The notes under the pieces were generated by a model. That model had not been told where the DNA came from, ran no database searches, and worked only from the letters and a program-made list of their open reading frames with translations. From positions 220,345 through 284,344 of the forward strand of contig NZ_FNJH01000002.1 of the NCBI RefSeq assembly GCF_900103225.1: a DNA stretch of 64,000 bases, in the 5' to 3' direction. The position numbers and the translations under genes were made by a program. This document shows positions 45,340-53,536 of the stretch, piece by piece. Origin of the DNA: Pseudomonas congelans. Its GTDB lineage: Bacteria > Pseudomonadota > Gammaproteobacteria > Pseudomonadales > Pseudomonadaceae. Position 1 is the first letter of the stretch; the number at the start of each line of letters is the position of its first letter.

Positions 45340-45551
45340 CATGTACCGCTGACGTTGTCAGCAACATGCCCGAGGTAGTCTGGATTTCATGACTACGATG
45401 CGTTTTTCGCATTAATCCAACCCCCAGTTCGCAAAGCATTCGGAAGCGCGAACGGTTGACCAGTTTATCTGGTTGATGGATGCACAATGATTCTCTCACC
45501 CCATCGGGACCTTTCCCGTAGGGTTGGTCTCGTGCCCAGCAGGAGACCTTC
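45340..45551 (+). ncRNA. structured leader, copy D
   Basis: P1 as in copy B (CATGT/ACATG and GCTGAC/GTCAGC, 45340-45366). P2 GTAGTC 45375-45380 / GACTAC 45391-45396, interleaved with TGGAT 45381-45385 / ATCCA 45415-45419. P3 ATGCG 45398-45402 / CGCAT 45408-45412. P4 GTTCGC 45427-45432 / GCGAAC 45448-45453. A different P5 uses ACCAG/CTGGT. Near the gene: CGGGA/TCCCG (45505-45518), then GGTCTC 45526-45531 pairing with GAGACC 45543-45548, covering the SD for ATG 45552. Confidence 0.75.
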
Positions 45552-45782
45552 ATGAAAAGCAGTATTGCGCTGTACCAAGCATTGATTTCAATCGATGTTC
45601 CGGAAGACCGCGCCGCTGCAGTCGTCGATGCTCTGGAGTCGGATATGCAAACGCAACTCGCGACAAAAGCCGACATCGACACTCTCGAGTCTAGACTCGA
45701 ACTGAAACTCACCATTCGTATGGCCGTCATGCTGACTGCTGCTGTAGGCGTTATGCTTACTGCGTTCAGATTCATGCATTGA
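45552..45782 (+). CDS. small coiled-coil membrane protein
   Basis: 76 residues. Residues 8-50 form an acidic coiled coil (ALESDMQTQLATKADIDTLESRLELK). The last 22 residues form one membrane helix (MAVMLTAAVGVMLTAFRFMH). This is the layout of the small DUF1640-like proteins often present in these elements. Function unknown. Confidence 0.55.
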   Translation: MKSSIALYQALISIDVPEDRAAAVVDALESDMQTQLATKADIDTLESRLELKLTIRMAVMLTAAVGVMLTAFRFMH

Positions 45783-45803
45783 TTGTCGTAAAATTTCGCT
45801 TTA

Positions 45804-45878
45804 CCACCCATGCGGGGAATACCTTCCCCCTGGGCGAAGTGTATCTCCGCTTTGAACGCTCAAAACTGGAGATACATC
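45804..45878 (+). ncRNA. two-hairpin leader, copy E
   Basis: GGGGAA 45814-45819 pairs with TTCCCC 45824-45829, inside CCCA/TGGG (45807-45834). TATCTCC 45842-45848 pairs with GGAGATA 45868-45874, hiding the Shine-Dalgarno of the DUF3577 gene (ATG 45879). This is the clearest example of the two-hairpin form. The longer multi-stem element is absent here. Confidence 0.75.
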
Positions 45879-46451
45879 ATGAGCAATTCTACCAACGAAA
45901 CCAAATACTTCGACCTGCACACCGTCGGCATTGGCTATCTCAACCGCATTCGTGAAGTGAAGCCTCGTAAGGGCGCTCCTTTCATGGCTGTGACAGTAGC
46001 TGCCCTCAAAGGCACATCTGAGAAACCTGAGTACGCCTACATCGACTGCAACGTGGTTGGTGCTGAAGCTGACAAGCTGATTCGCCGTTGCCAGGAAGCT
46101 GTTGCTGCCGAGAAGAAGGTTCTTGTCTCTTTCCGGATCGGCGATATCTGGGCTGATATTTTTACTTACAGCAGTGGTGCTAAGCAGGGCCAAGCAGGTG
46201 TCAGCCTCAAAGGCCGTCTCTTGTACCTTGCCTGGATCAAAGTTGAAGGTGAATACGTCTATCAGGCTCCGCAGAAAGAAGAAGCACCTGCCTCTTCTGA
46301 AAGTTCAGAGTCCGAAGCTACCCCAGTCGTTCAATCCGAGGCGTCTGCCTCCAGCGAACCAACTGACGTGGCTACTCCAGCTGCTACTCCCCCTAAGCCA
46401 ACACGAGCAAAACCAGCTCGCGCAGGACGAGGAGAGAAACAAGCCGCTTGA
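45879..46451 (+). CDS. DUF3577 / STY4534-type ICE replication protein
   Basis: 190 residues from ATG 45879. Conserved N-terminal domain (YFDLHTVGIGYLNRIREV, APFMAVTVAALKGTSEKPEYAYIDCNV, VLVSFRIGDIWADIF) matches the DUF3577 family, also called STY4534 ICE replication protein. The C-terminal 65 residues are Ala/Ser/Glu-rich then basic (KPTRAKPARAGRG) and probably disordered, possibly DNA-binding. Likely a single-strand or OB-fold-type DNA protein by analogy; the true role is not established. Terminator follows at 46,469. Confidence 0.82.
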   Translation: MSNSTNETKYFDLHTVGIGYLNRIREVKPRKGAPFMAVTVAALKGTSEKPEYAYIDCNVVGAEADKLIRRCQEAVAAEKKVLVSFRIGDIWADIFTYSSGAKQGQAGVSLKGRLLYLAWIKVEGEYVYQAPQKEEAPASSESSESEATPVVQSEASASSEPTDVATPAATPPKPTRAKPARAGRGEKQAA

Positions 46452-46468
46452 TAGATTTTTACAACCTC

Positions 46469-46495
46469 AAGGCGCCCTGCAGGCGCCTTTTCTTT
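46469..46495 (+). terminator. rho-independent terminator
   Basis: AAGGCGCC 46469-46476 pairs with GGCGCCTT 46482-46489 around CTGCA and is followed by TTCTTTTC. It ends the DUF3577 transcript. Confidence 0.8.
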
Positions 46496-46520
46496 TCTCC
46501 ACAAAGTAGGTAACGACTTC

Positions 46521-46676
46521 ATGAAATTCGCTATCGCTACACTCGTGCTTACAGTGCTAAGCATATTTTTTCTGGAATTTGGACAACAGCTCTCCGCTCA
46601 ACTACTGACACAGATCGGCGCAGGAGGACTGGTCGCCACTTTTCTTGCAATGGCAGGTATGGTGATCACTTCTTGA
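46521..46676 (+). CDS. 51-residue membrane protein
   Basis: 51 residues from ATG 46521. Two hydrophobic stretches: FAIATLVLTVLSIFFLEF near the start and GGLVATFLAMAGMVI near the end, joined by a short polar hinge (GQQLSAQLLTQIG). Ribosome site GTAGGTAACGACTTC is fair. Likely a small inner-membrane protein; function unknown. Short enough to be missed by most gene callers. Confidence 0.45.
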   Translation: MKFAIATLVLTVLSIFFLEFGQQLSAQLLTQIGAGGLVATFLAMAGMVITS

Positions 46677-46746
46677 CACTAAACCTTCTACTTTACCCTT
46701 AAGGCCCCCACCCTTAAGGGACCGGGGCCCTTATATTGGAGCTCCT

Positions 46747-47064
46747 ATGGACAGTAATACTAATAGACTTACCTTGCGACTTGAGCTCGCTTTGCTGATC
46801 TCAAAAGCACACACTCAAGATAGTATCTATCAACAGGTTTTGAACAAAGATACGCCGCCGGATCGCTTTTCCAGTTTGTATTGGGAGGATGTCCTGGACA
46901 AGCTCGAAGACTTGGCCCTATTGGACCACGTTGAGAATTTCACACCGGACCACAGCTCGTATATTGAAGATGCTGCACTCCTCAGGTCTTACTGGACTCT
47001 TCGGGAATGGTGCGGGATAGATATATATCCTGATAGCCCATCCGCTGTAACAGAAAGACTCTAA
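46747..47064 (+). CDS. hypothetical ICE protein
   Basis: 105 residues from ATG 46747, GGAG 6 nt upstream. Acidic and helical (LRLELALLISKAHTQD, YWEDVLDKLEDLALLDHVENF). No motif recognised. A hairpin GGCCCC 46703-46708 / GGGGCC 46724-46729 lies before it with an internal CCCTTAAGGG palindrome, part of the leader series of this run. Confidence 0.55.
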   Translation: MDSNTNRLTLRLELALLISKAHTQDSIYQQVLNKDTPPDRFSSLYWEDVLDKLEDLALLDHVENFTPDHSSYIEDAALLRSYWTLREWCGIDIYPDSPSAVTERL

Positions 47065-47094
47065 CCAAACGTTCTCAAGAACGAAAACCAACCT

Positions 47095-47152
47095 GACCGG
47101 GTAATTCACCACCCGGTCGGGCCAGGTGGTTACCCGCACCTGGAGAACTACT
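47095..47152 (+). ncRNA. two-hairpin leader, copy G
   Basis: GACCGGGT 47095-47102 pairs with ACCCGGTC 47111-47118. Then CCAGGTG 47122-47128 pairs with CACCTGG 47137-47143, whose last bases GG begin the Shine-Dalgarno GGAG (47142-47145) of the ATG at 47153. Same logic as the other leaders, with unrelated sequence. Confidence 0.65.
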
Positions 47153-47485
47153 ATGTCCACCGCCATAAACCACTTGCCATCCACTTTGCTGAAATTGCCA
47201 GTTGTGCTGACGCCTTCCGCATGGAATGAATCTGTTCACCTGGAAGCCCCATCACATATTGCAGAAGTCGGCACTCGCCTAGGCGACGTCGTACTCGAAG
47301 CGTATCGCGAACTCCACCTGCAACCCGATGAAACCCAGATAGACTTCGGTATCTATCGTTTCCCACCTAACGGTGACCGCTCAGGGCGTGAATGGCTGGA
47401 GCTAAAACTCCATCGCATTGATGCACACGGTAATTCGTACCTGTGTATTTCGCTGAGGGATGAAAAGCCGCTCTATCTTTGCTGA
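47153..47485 (+). CDS. hypothetical ICE protein
   Basis: 110 residues from ATG 47153. Short beta/alpha pattern (ESVHLEAPSHIAEVG, IDFGIYRFPPNGD, WLELKLHRIDAHG). No family recognised. Terminator follows within 30 bp of the stop. Confidence 0.55.
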   Translation: MSTAINHLPSTLLKLPVVLTPSAWNESVHLEAPSHIAEVGTRLGDVVLEAYRELHLQPDETQIDFGIYRFPPNGDRSGREWLELKLHRIDAHGNSYLCISLRDEKPLYLC

Positions 47486-47512
47486 CCCAGTTAGCAACCT
47501 GCAACCACGAAC

Positions 47513-47538
47513 AAGCCCGAATATTCGGGCTTTTTTTT
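47513..47538 (+). terminator. rho-independent terminator
   Basis: AAGCCCGAAT pairs with ATTCGGGCTT (47513-47532 region, short loop) and is followed by an eight-T run. Strong form. Confidence 0.88.
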
Positions 47539-47581
47539 CGGGCTCCCATATTAGTGGCCTGCCCGATAATCCGGAGTAGTC

Positions 47582-48193
47582 ATGATCAACCTGCCCGGCT
47601 ATTTGGCCATACGCACCATCAGCGGTCGCAACGGCGCTTTCAACGTTGGGCGACTTTCGACGTCCATCGGTGAGTTCGTTATCAAGGACGCGCTGCTGGA
47701 CCAGTACCACGAGGGCAAATATCGAGGTGATTTTGTTATCACCGAAATTCGTCCCTCCTACTACACAAACGGCGGCAGATTGGTGGTCGAAGTCCGCGCC
47801 AGGCTGGACAGCATGTCTTTGGACGATGTGGCCAACCTGAGCGCAGACGAGGCTGAGAGGCTGTCCAACAACGAAACTGACCCACTCGACGAAGAAGCCT
47901 CGGGAGGCTCGTCGTCAACCAAACCTCGCCCGACTATTCAAACAACTCCGAGAAGATCAGTTTCTGCTGGAAGTGACGCACCGTTCGGGATGACGAGATC
48001 CGAGCCTGAGAAACAGGTCACCGCACATGAGGCTGATGCAGAGCTGTTCGGCACGATCTGGCCGATTGGACCTTCAGTCAAGCTGGACACAACTGTAGAC
48101 CGTAAGCGTCTGCGGCAACAATGTGTTCGCCTTGGCGAGCTCGGGTATGAGCTTGACTTCAAGCTGCAGATTTGGAATCTCAGCACTTATTGA
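47582..48193 (+). CDS. DUF3275 family ICE protein
   Basis: 203 residues, ATG after CCGGAG. The N-terminal domain (MINLPGYLAIRTISGRNG, FNVGRLSTSIGEFVIKD, PSYYTNGGRLVVEVRARL) fits DUF3275, a conserved protein of these elements. Residues 90-150 are a Ser/Thr/Glu-rich linker. The C-terminal 45 residues (LDTTVDRKRLRQQCVRLGELGYELDF) form a separate short domain. Function unknown; the first domain may be OB-like. Confidence 0.82.
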   Translation: MINLPGYLAIRTISGRNGAFNVGRLSTSIGEFVIKDALLDQYHEGKYRGDFVITEIRPSYYTNGGRLVVEVRARLDSMSLDDVANLSADEAERLSNNETDPLDEEASGGSSSTKPRPTIQTTPRRSVSAGSDAPFGMTRSEPEKQVTAHEADAELFGTIWPIGPSVKLDTTVDRKRLRQQCVRLGELGYELDFKLQIWNLSTY

Positions 48194-48225
48194 CCTTGCT
48201 CAGAACTGAGCGTTTTCTACTTTTA

Positions 48226-48281
48226 CATCCCCTGAGGGCTCCCTCATGGGTGCTCCTCATTACTAACTGAAGGAGCATCAC
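48226..48281 (+). ncRNA. two-hairpin leader, copy H
   Basis: GAGGG 48234-48238 pairs with CCCTC 48241-48245, with CCC/GGG outside (48229-48250). TGCTCC 48251-48256 pairs with GGAGCA 48272-48277, covering the SD for ATG 48282. Confidence 0.7.
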
Positions 48282-48806
48282 ATGCATCCGCTTTTCATAA
48301 ATATCAAGAAAGCGATCCTGGATATCATTGAGGATCAACTCACCAACAACGAAGAAGCGCCTGACTCAGAAATCTGGAACATTCTGGTCGACGAACTTGA
48401 CTTGACCGTAGAACAGGCAGACGCGGCCATAGCAATGCGACCGCGCTTCCGATGCGAGATATTCATTGCTGGGCAAAGCCCGTTGTATCAAACAAACACC
48501 GTAACCTTCGATCCGCTTGAGAAAAAACTCGTGGCTGCTGAGCCTTTGAGTTTCGATCAGATCTTAGAGATATACACGATGCTGCTGAAGAGTCGACCGG
48601 GTTACCGACTCAAACTGGGGGCTCACTGGGCAGCCGGTTTGAATTCAGAGGGTGAGCTGTATTGCACCCATCTAAACCCATGCGACAAAAACGTCATGTT
48701 TGAAGTTTACGACTTCGACCGCGATGCATTCGTTGATGGTCGCTGGCAGTACGAGACAGAAGAACAAACTCGGGCGGCAATCTATAAACCCGAATTTATC
48801 CGCTAA
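48282..48806 (+). CDS. hypothetical ICE protein
   Basis: 174 residues from ATG 48282. A helical first part (KKAILDIIEDQLTNNEEAPDSEIWNILVDELDL) and a beta-rich second part (YRLKLGAHWAAGLNSEGELYC, NVMFEVYDFDRDAFVDG). No motif recognised. SD is inside a leader hairpin. Confidence 0.55.
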   Translation: MHPLFINIKKAILDIIEDQLTNNEEAPDSEIWNILVDELDLTVEQADAAIAMRPRFRCEIFIAGQSPLYQTNTVTFDPLEKKLVAAEPLSFDQILEIYTMLLKSRPGYRLKLGAHWAAGLNSEGELYCTHLNPCDKNVMFEVYDFDRDAFVDGRWQYETEEQTRAAIYKPEFIR

Positions 48807-48818
48807 ACACATTGAATC

Positions 48819-48872
48819 CCGAGGGGCATCACCGCCCCTCAGGGCGGTTCCCCTCCTGTTTTGGAGGACCTA
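48819..48872 (+). ncRNA. two-hairpin leader, copy I
   Basis: GAGGGGC 48821-48827 pairs with GCCCCTC 48834-48840. CCTCC 48852-48856 pairs with GGAGG 48863-48867 across a short TGTTTT loop, covering the SD for ATG 48873. Confidence 0.7.
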
Positions 48873-49472
48873 ATGCCGAACCGCACTCAACTCTTTCACA
48901 TCGAAGAATGCCCGGATCTGTACGTCGACGCGTGCGTCTGTGACGAGCAGCGAAACCTGATATTTCTATCAGCCTGGGGCCGCGACACGGCCATGCAGGA
49001 GTTTCTGGCCAGACTCACACTCGGTACCACCGAGAACGGCCTGGACCAGTTCCACATCGTCATGAATGACCAACGCATCCCGGTGTTCCCTGATACGGAT
49101 CTGTTGGAAAAACGCACCACTCGCCAGCTTCGCGGAACGCTCTTCGGCAGCCTGCTGCACTTATGGCTGTTCGATCAGCGTTGCTCGCAGCCGGATAGAG
49201 CAAACCATTCTGCTTACGCGCTCATCAGTCAAGCCCAAGACCCGTTCGATAGGTTGTGGCCGCTGATCGTAGACACTTGCCCTCTTCCGTTCCTTCCACA
49301 TTGGCGTGAGCCGGTGATGGAGGTCCTTACTGCGCACAACATGTTGCACCCGCTACCGGGAGCTATTGGCTCGGTGACAGCCTGGCGTTTGTCGCTGCAG
49401 CTGGACGTGCTCGAAAAAGCTCTCGGCGAACTCATTCGCGCAGGGAAACTCACCACTGAAGTTACGGCGTAG
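48873..49472 (+). CDS. hypothetical ICE protein
   Basis: 199 residues from ATG 48873. Folded throughout: LFHIEECPDLYVDACVCDEQRN, TAMQEFLARLTLG, LFGSLLHLWLFDQRCS, WREPVMEVLTAHNML. No family recognised. Three cysteines cluster near the N terminus. It ends 29 nt before the methyltransferase gene with its own SD there (AAGGAG). Confidence 0.6.
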   Translation: MPNRTQLFHIEECPDLYVDACVCDEQRNLIFLSAWGRDTAMQEFLARLTLGTTENGLDQFHIVMNDQRIPVFPDTDLLEKRTTRQLRGTLFGSLLHLWLFDQRCSQPDRANHSAYALISQAQDPFDRLWPLIVDTCPLPFLPHWREPVMEVLTAHNMLHPLPGAIGSVTAWRLSLQLDVLEKALGELIRAGKLTTEVTA

Positions 49473-49501
49473 TTCACGCCCACCAGTCCAAGGAGCCAAC
49501 C

Positions 49502-50953
49502 ATGGCTTTGATGTTCTCACGGCTTGCCCGTAATTTTGCACGCAACGGCTATTACCCGACTGACGAACTGACTCTGGAGCGCACTCTGCAGGCATTGTTG
49601 CCGGCGACCTCGGGACGGATGCGGATTCTTGATCCGTGCTCGGGAGAAGGAGTGGCTTTGGCTGAGGTCGCACACCGGCTGGAGCGAGACCGAACAGAGA
49701 CGTATGCGGTTGAGTACGACAAAGAGCGCGCTGATCACTCGAAAACGTTGCTGGATCGAGTGCTGCAGGGTGACTTGATGGACACCATGATCTCTCGACA
49801 GTCCTTCGGACTGCTCTGGCTCAACCCTCCTTACGGGGATCTGGTCGCTGATCACTCTGGCGCTTCACAGTACCAGGGTAGCGGCCGCAAAAGGCTGGAG
49901 AAGGCATTTTACCAACGGTCACTGCCGTTGCTTCAGTACGGAGGGGTGATGGTATTCATCGTTCCTCACTACGTGCTGGACGACGAGCTGTGTGGCTGGC
50001 TCACCAATCACTTTACCGGGCTGCGGATCTGCGCCGCGGTAGACCGGACGTTCAAACAGGTCGTGATATTCGGAATCAGGGTACGGCGTCAGGATCTGGC
50101 AAGATCCCGGGAACTGGCGGCGATGCGTGAGTATCTGCGGGCAATCGGATCCGGGGAAGAAGCTGCTGATCTGCTACCGGCCACTTGGCCATGGGAGCAA
50201 TACGCTGTCCTACCGATCGCTAATGACCTGGAACACTTCTACCGAATCACTCTTGAACCCGAGCAATTCAGTGAAGAGGTTCTTCGTCTGAGAGGCCTAT
50301 GGCCTGATTTCACGCTGCACTTTGGCCAGACTGGCGCTCAACCGCGGGCCCCGGTGAAGGCACTTTCACGGTGGCACTTGGCACTGGCACTCGCTGCTGG
50401 AGCCATAACTGGTGTAGTGACCTCTCGTTCCGGGCGTGTCCTGGTGCTCAAAGGCGACACTTACAAGGATAAGGTTCCCAAGACCGAATTCACCGAGGAC
50501 GAGAACGGCAACGTTTTCGAGACACGGATCTTGACTGATCGTTTTGTGCCCAGAATCCGGGCATGGGACATGACGCCAGGCTCATCCTATCTCGGGTGCG
50601 CACTGACCATCAGCTCGGATGCGACAACACCAGCGGCACACGAAACCACCTCAAACACTGAAGCACGTAGCCAGGACGCTTTATTTGCACTGGGCCGTGT
50701 GGTGCTCACGCATAGCGTTCAAAGTCTGCTCGAAAACAACTCTCTCGACGTGATGCAGTACCTAAAGCGTCACGCGACGGGCGATTGGGGCGAGATTTCA
50801 AACGACGACTGGGACAGCAATCAGCAAGCACTGAGTGCTGAAGGTCGATTGTTTTCAGGGTATGACATCGACGCAGAGGATGAGACCAGACTCTGGATCA
50901 TTACCGAGTCTGATCGCTCAGCAACAACAGTCATGTTGCCATCTGACTACTAA
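49502..50953 (+). CDS. SAM-dependent DNA adenine methyltransferase-like protein
   Basis: 483 residues. SAM-binding motif I (RILDPCSGEGVALAEVA, near 40-56) and the amino-methyltransferase motif IV WLNPPYGD near 107. This is the signature of N6-adenine-type methylases; the larger C-terminal part matches the DUF6094-type proteins of these ICEs. It likely methylates element DNA, protecting it from host restriction or marking replication. It pairs with the SNF2 helicase that follows, a fixed neighbour in this family; no restriction nuclease is seen. Confidence 0.85.
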   Translation: MALMFSRLARNFARNGYYPTDELTLERTLQALLPATSGRMRILDPCSGEGVALAEVAHRLERDRTETYAVEYDKERADHSKTLLDRVLQGDLMDTMISRQSFGLLWLNPPYGDLVADHSGASQYQGSGRKRLEKAFYQRSLPLLQYGGVMVFIVPHYVLDDELCGWLTNHFTGLRICAAVDRTFKQVVIFGIRVRRQDLARSRELAAMREYLRAIGSGEEAADLLPATWPWEQYAVLPIANDLEHFYRITLEPEQFSEEVLRLRGLWPDFTLHFGQTGAQPRAPVKALSRWHLALALAAGAITGVVTSRSGRVLVLKGDTYKDKVPKTEFTEDENGNVFETRILTDRFVPRIRAWDMTPGSSYLGCALTISSDATTPAAHETTSNTEARSQDALFALGRVVLTHSVQSLLENNSLDVMQYLKRHATGDWGEISNDDWDSNQQALSAEGRLFSGYDIDAEDETRLWIITESDRSATTVMLPSDY

Positions 50954-50987
50954 GAAACTTTACCAAGACCTTTCAATCATCTAACCG

Positions 50988-51059
50988 CACCTCAGGGTAT
51001 GAACAATACCCTTGGTGGTGTCGTGCATGCCCTGTTTAACCCAATAGTGGAGAAACATC
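50988..51059 (+). ncRNA. leader hairpin before the SNF2 gene, copy J (partial)
   Basis: GGGTAT 50995-51000 pairs with ATACCC 51006-51011, inside CACC 50988-50991 / GGTG 51014-51017, the same outer/inner layout as the other leaders. The SD-covering stem is weak here (no CUCC opposite the GGAGAAAC), so this member may be less tightly controlled. Confidence 0.55.
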
Positions 51060-53318
51060 ATGAACGACCTGCCTTTGGCTGCGCCTGCAGGCCACCCTTG
51101 TGTGCCAACTTTGAACATCGGGCTCACTGAGTTTATCGAAGAGTTTGGCGACGAACTCCTGGAGTCACTCAACCGCTCCAACCCACCGGTCTACGCCGGC
51201 ATCGACAATCCGGCTCGGCAGTGGGTGCTGGAAGGCCTCAAACGACAGCCCTTCCCTGCCCAAGCTCAAGTGGTCCAGGCAATTGCCGCGCTTTTGCTCG
51301 ATCAGAATGAGCAGGCTGGCATCATCAATGCCGAGATGGGGACAGGCAAAACAATGATGGCCATCGCTCTCGCTGCAGTCATGCATGGAGCTGGTTATCG
51401 CAGGACGATGGTCATCGCGCCTCCGCACCTGGTCTACAAGTGGCGGCGCGAGATCCTCGAAACCATCCCTGACGCTCGCGTCTGGGTGCTCAACGGACCG
51501 GATACCCTGGTCAAGCTGCTGAAGCTGCGCGATCAACTGGGTGATACCTACGACGGACGTCAAGAGTTCTTTATTCTCGGCCGTGTGCGGATGCGGATGG
51601 GGTTCCACTGGCGTCTGGCCTTTTGGCAACGACGTGCCGGCGGTGGTAGGAGCCTGGCAGCGTGTCCAGATTGTGGACGTCTGCTCCAGGACCAGGAAGG
51701 CAATCTGATCACTGCTGAGGAATTTCAGCGTGAAGAGCGACGTCGACGCTGCGACCACTGTGATGCCGCTTTATGGACGCTGATGCGTCCGGGCAAATCG
51801 GATGGCGGCAGCCGCCGTAACACGATCCTAAAGTCGATGTGTCGCATCCCTACAATCGGACCTGTTCGTGCAGAACGGCTTTTATCTGACTTCGGCGAAG
51901 ACTTTCTCGCCTCGATGCTTCTGGACAATGTCTCTGAGTTCATCAACCTGATGGACGCCAAAGGCAATTTCATCTTCAGCGACCGCCAGGCCAAGCGCAT
52001 GGAGCGTGCGATGGCCAACATCGAGTTCGGGTTCGGCGAGGGGGGTTACCAACCCACCGAGTTCATCAAGCGCTACCTGCCTGATGGATGCTTCGACCTA
52101 CTGGTCGTGGACGAGGGGCACGAGTACAAAAACAGTGGATCAGCACAAGGTCAGGCTATGGGCGTGCTCGCAGCCAAAGCACGAAAGACTGTGCTGCTGA
52201 CCGGCACTCTGATGGGCGGGTATGCAGACGATCTGTTCTATCTCCTGTTCCGAATCCTCACCAGACGTATGATCGAGGACGGCTATCAGCCCAACGCGCG
52301 AGGAAGCATGGCGCCGGCGGCGATGTCTTTTATGCGAGATCATGGGGTATTGAAGGATATCTACACCGAGCGTGATGGCAGTTCTCACAAGACTGCCAAA
52401 GGCAAGAAACTCTCAGTGCGGACGGTCAAAGCTCCGGGGTTCGGCCCGAAAGGCATTCACCGCTTCGTTCTACCCTTCACTGTGTTCCTGAAACTCAAGG
52501 ATATCGGCGGCAACGTGCTACCTGGTTACCGGGAGGAGTTCATTGACGTACCGATGTCTCCAGACCAGGAGGCGGCTCACCGTAAGCTTGCCCAGACATT
52601 GACCGTCGAGCTTCGGCAGGCGCTGGCCCGAAGAGATACAACGCTGTTAGGGGTGGTGTTGAACGTGCTGTTGGCATGGCCGGACTGCTGCTTTCGACCT
52701 GAGGTGGTAAAACATCCTCGATCCAGAGACACGTTGGCTTTCGTGCCGTCGGTCTTCGATGACGACGAGCTCATGCCGAAGGAACAGGCCCTTCTGGACC
52801 TATGTCTTGCTGAAAACGCCCGGAACCGCAAGGTTCTGGCCTACTCGGTTTACACGGGTACCAGAGACACCACGAGCCGCATGAAGCGGGTGCTCGAGCA
52901 ATCGGGGCTGAAGGTGGCAGTGCTGCGTGCATCAGTGGACACCGCCAGGCGCGAGGACTGGATCCTCGACCAGGTTGATCGAGGTGTCGACGTACTGATC
53001 ACCAACCCGGAGCTCGTAAAAACAGGTCTGGATCTGCTCGACTTTCCGACCATTGCCTTCATGCAGACTGGTTACAACGTCTACACGGTGCAACAGGCGG
53101 CAAGGCGCTCATGGAGGATCGGACAGAAGCAGGACGTCCGAGTGATCTTTTTCGGCTACATCGGCAGCTCTCAGATCACCTGCCTGCAGCTGATGGCCAA
53201 GAAGATCGCCGTATCGCAGAGCACTTCAGGGGATGTTCCAGAGTCTGGATTGGATTCACTGAACCAGGATGGCGATTCCGTAGAGATGGCACTCGCCAGA
53301 CAACTCATCAACGCTTGA
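51060..53318 (+). CDS. SNF2-family helicase of the ICE
   Basis: 752 residues. Walker A AEMGTGKTMM near 91-100, motif II DEGH near 351-354 (VVDEGHEYKN), LLTGTLMGG, and the C-terminal helicase lobe with VLAYSVYTGTRDTTSRM, LITNPELVKTGLDL and QQAARRSWRIGQ. A zinc-type insert with CPDCGRLL (about 202) and CDHCDAAL (about 230) interrupts the first lobe. The DEGH variant and the insert set it apart from the helicase at 4.8 kb. ATPase on duplex DNA; follows the methylase gene. Terminator at 53,322. Confidence 0.88.
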   Translation: MNDLPLAAPAGHPCVPTLNIGLTEFIEEFGDELLESLNRSNPPVYAGIDNPARQWVLEGLKRQPFPAQAQVVQAIAALLLDQNEQAGIINAEMGTGKTMMAIALAAVMHGAGYRRTMVIAPPHLVYKWRREILETIPDARVWVLNGPDTLVKLLKLRDQLGDTYDGRQEFFILGRVRMRMGFHWRLAFWQRRAGGGRSLAACPDCGRLLQDQEGNLITAEEFQREERRRRCDHCDAALWTLMRPGKSDGGSRRNTILKSMCRIPTIGPVRAERLLSDFGEDFLASMLLDNVSEFINLMDAKGNFIFSDRQAKRMERAMANIEFGFGEGGYQPTEFIKRYLPDGCFDLLVVDEGHEYKNSGSAQGQAMGVLAAKARKTVLLTGTLMGGYADDLFYLLFRILTRRMIEDGYQPNARGSMAPAAMSFMRDHGVLKDIYTERDGSSHKTAKGKKLSVRTVKAPGFGPKGIHRFVLPFTVFLKLKDIGGNVLPGYREEFIDVPMSPDQEAAHRKLAQTLTVELRQALARRDTTLLGVVLNVLLAWPDCCFRPEVVKHPRSRDTLAFVPSVFDDDELMPKEQALLDLCLAENARNRKVLAYSVYTGTRDTTSRMKRVLEQSGLKVAVLRASVDTARREDWILDQVDRGVDVLITNPELVKTGLDLLDFPTIAFMQTGYNVYTVQQAARRSWRIGQKQDVRVIFFGYIGSSQITCLQLMAKKIAVSQSTSGDVPESGLDSLNQDGDSVEMALARQLINA

Positions 53319-53321
53319 ACA

Positions 53322-53346
53322 TGGCCACCTTCGGGTGGCCTTTTCA
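53322..53346 (+). terminator. rho-independent terminator
   Basis: GGCCACC 53323-53329 pairs with GGTGGCC 53334-53340 around TTCG, followed by TTTTC. It closes the plus-strand ICE run and separates it from the minus-strand AT-rich operon. Confidence 0.85.
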
Positions 53347-53536
53347 CACCGCGCTGTGCAAGGTACCGCATCGACGACCTGATGTGCTTTTTGAACGCAC
53401 TACCTCCTACATTTTTTGGTATATATGTAGATGGATCAACCTTCAGGTGGCTCCAAGATCATCGTGCGTATGACACATCTATTTGCGTTATAGGCTTTAC
53501 GAGACGCCTTAGCCGGACTGTCAGCTAATGAATGCG

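Noticed and set aside
43880-45551. CRISPR-like or IS-derived repeats
   Set aside because: The repeats are few, unevenly spaced, each ahead of a gene, and show RNA-type stems rather than spacers or transposase ends.
43880-45551. Direct assignment to the known radC RNA motif
   Set aside because: The context (DNA-processing genes of mobile elements) is similar, but I could not recall its consensus well enough to claim a match.
49502-53318. Restriction-modification or BREX-like defence system
   Set aside because: Only a methylase and an SNF2 helicase are present, in the order usual for the ICE backbone; no nuclease or specificity subunit was found.
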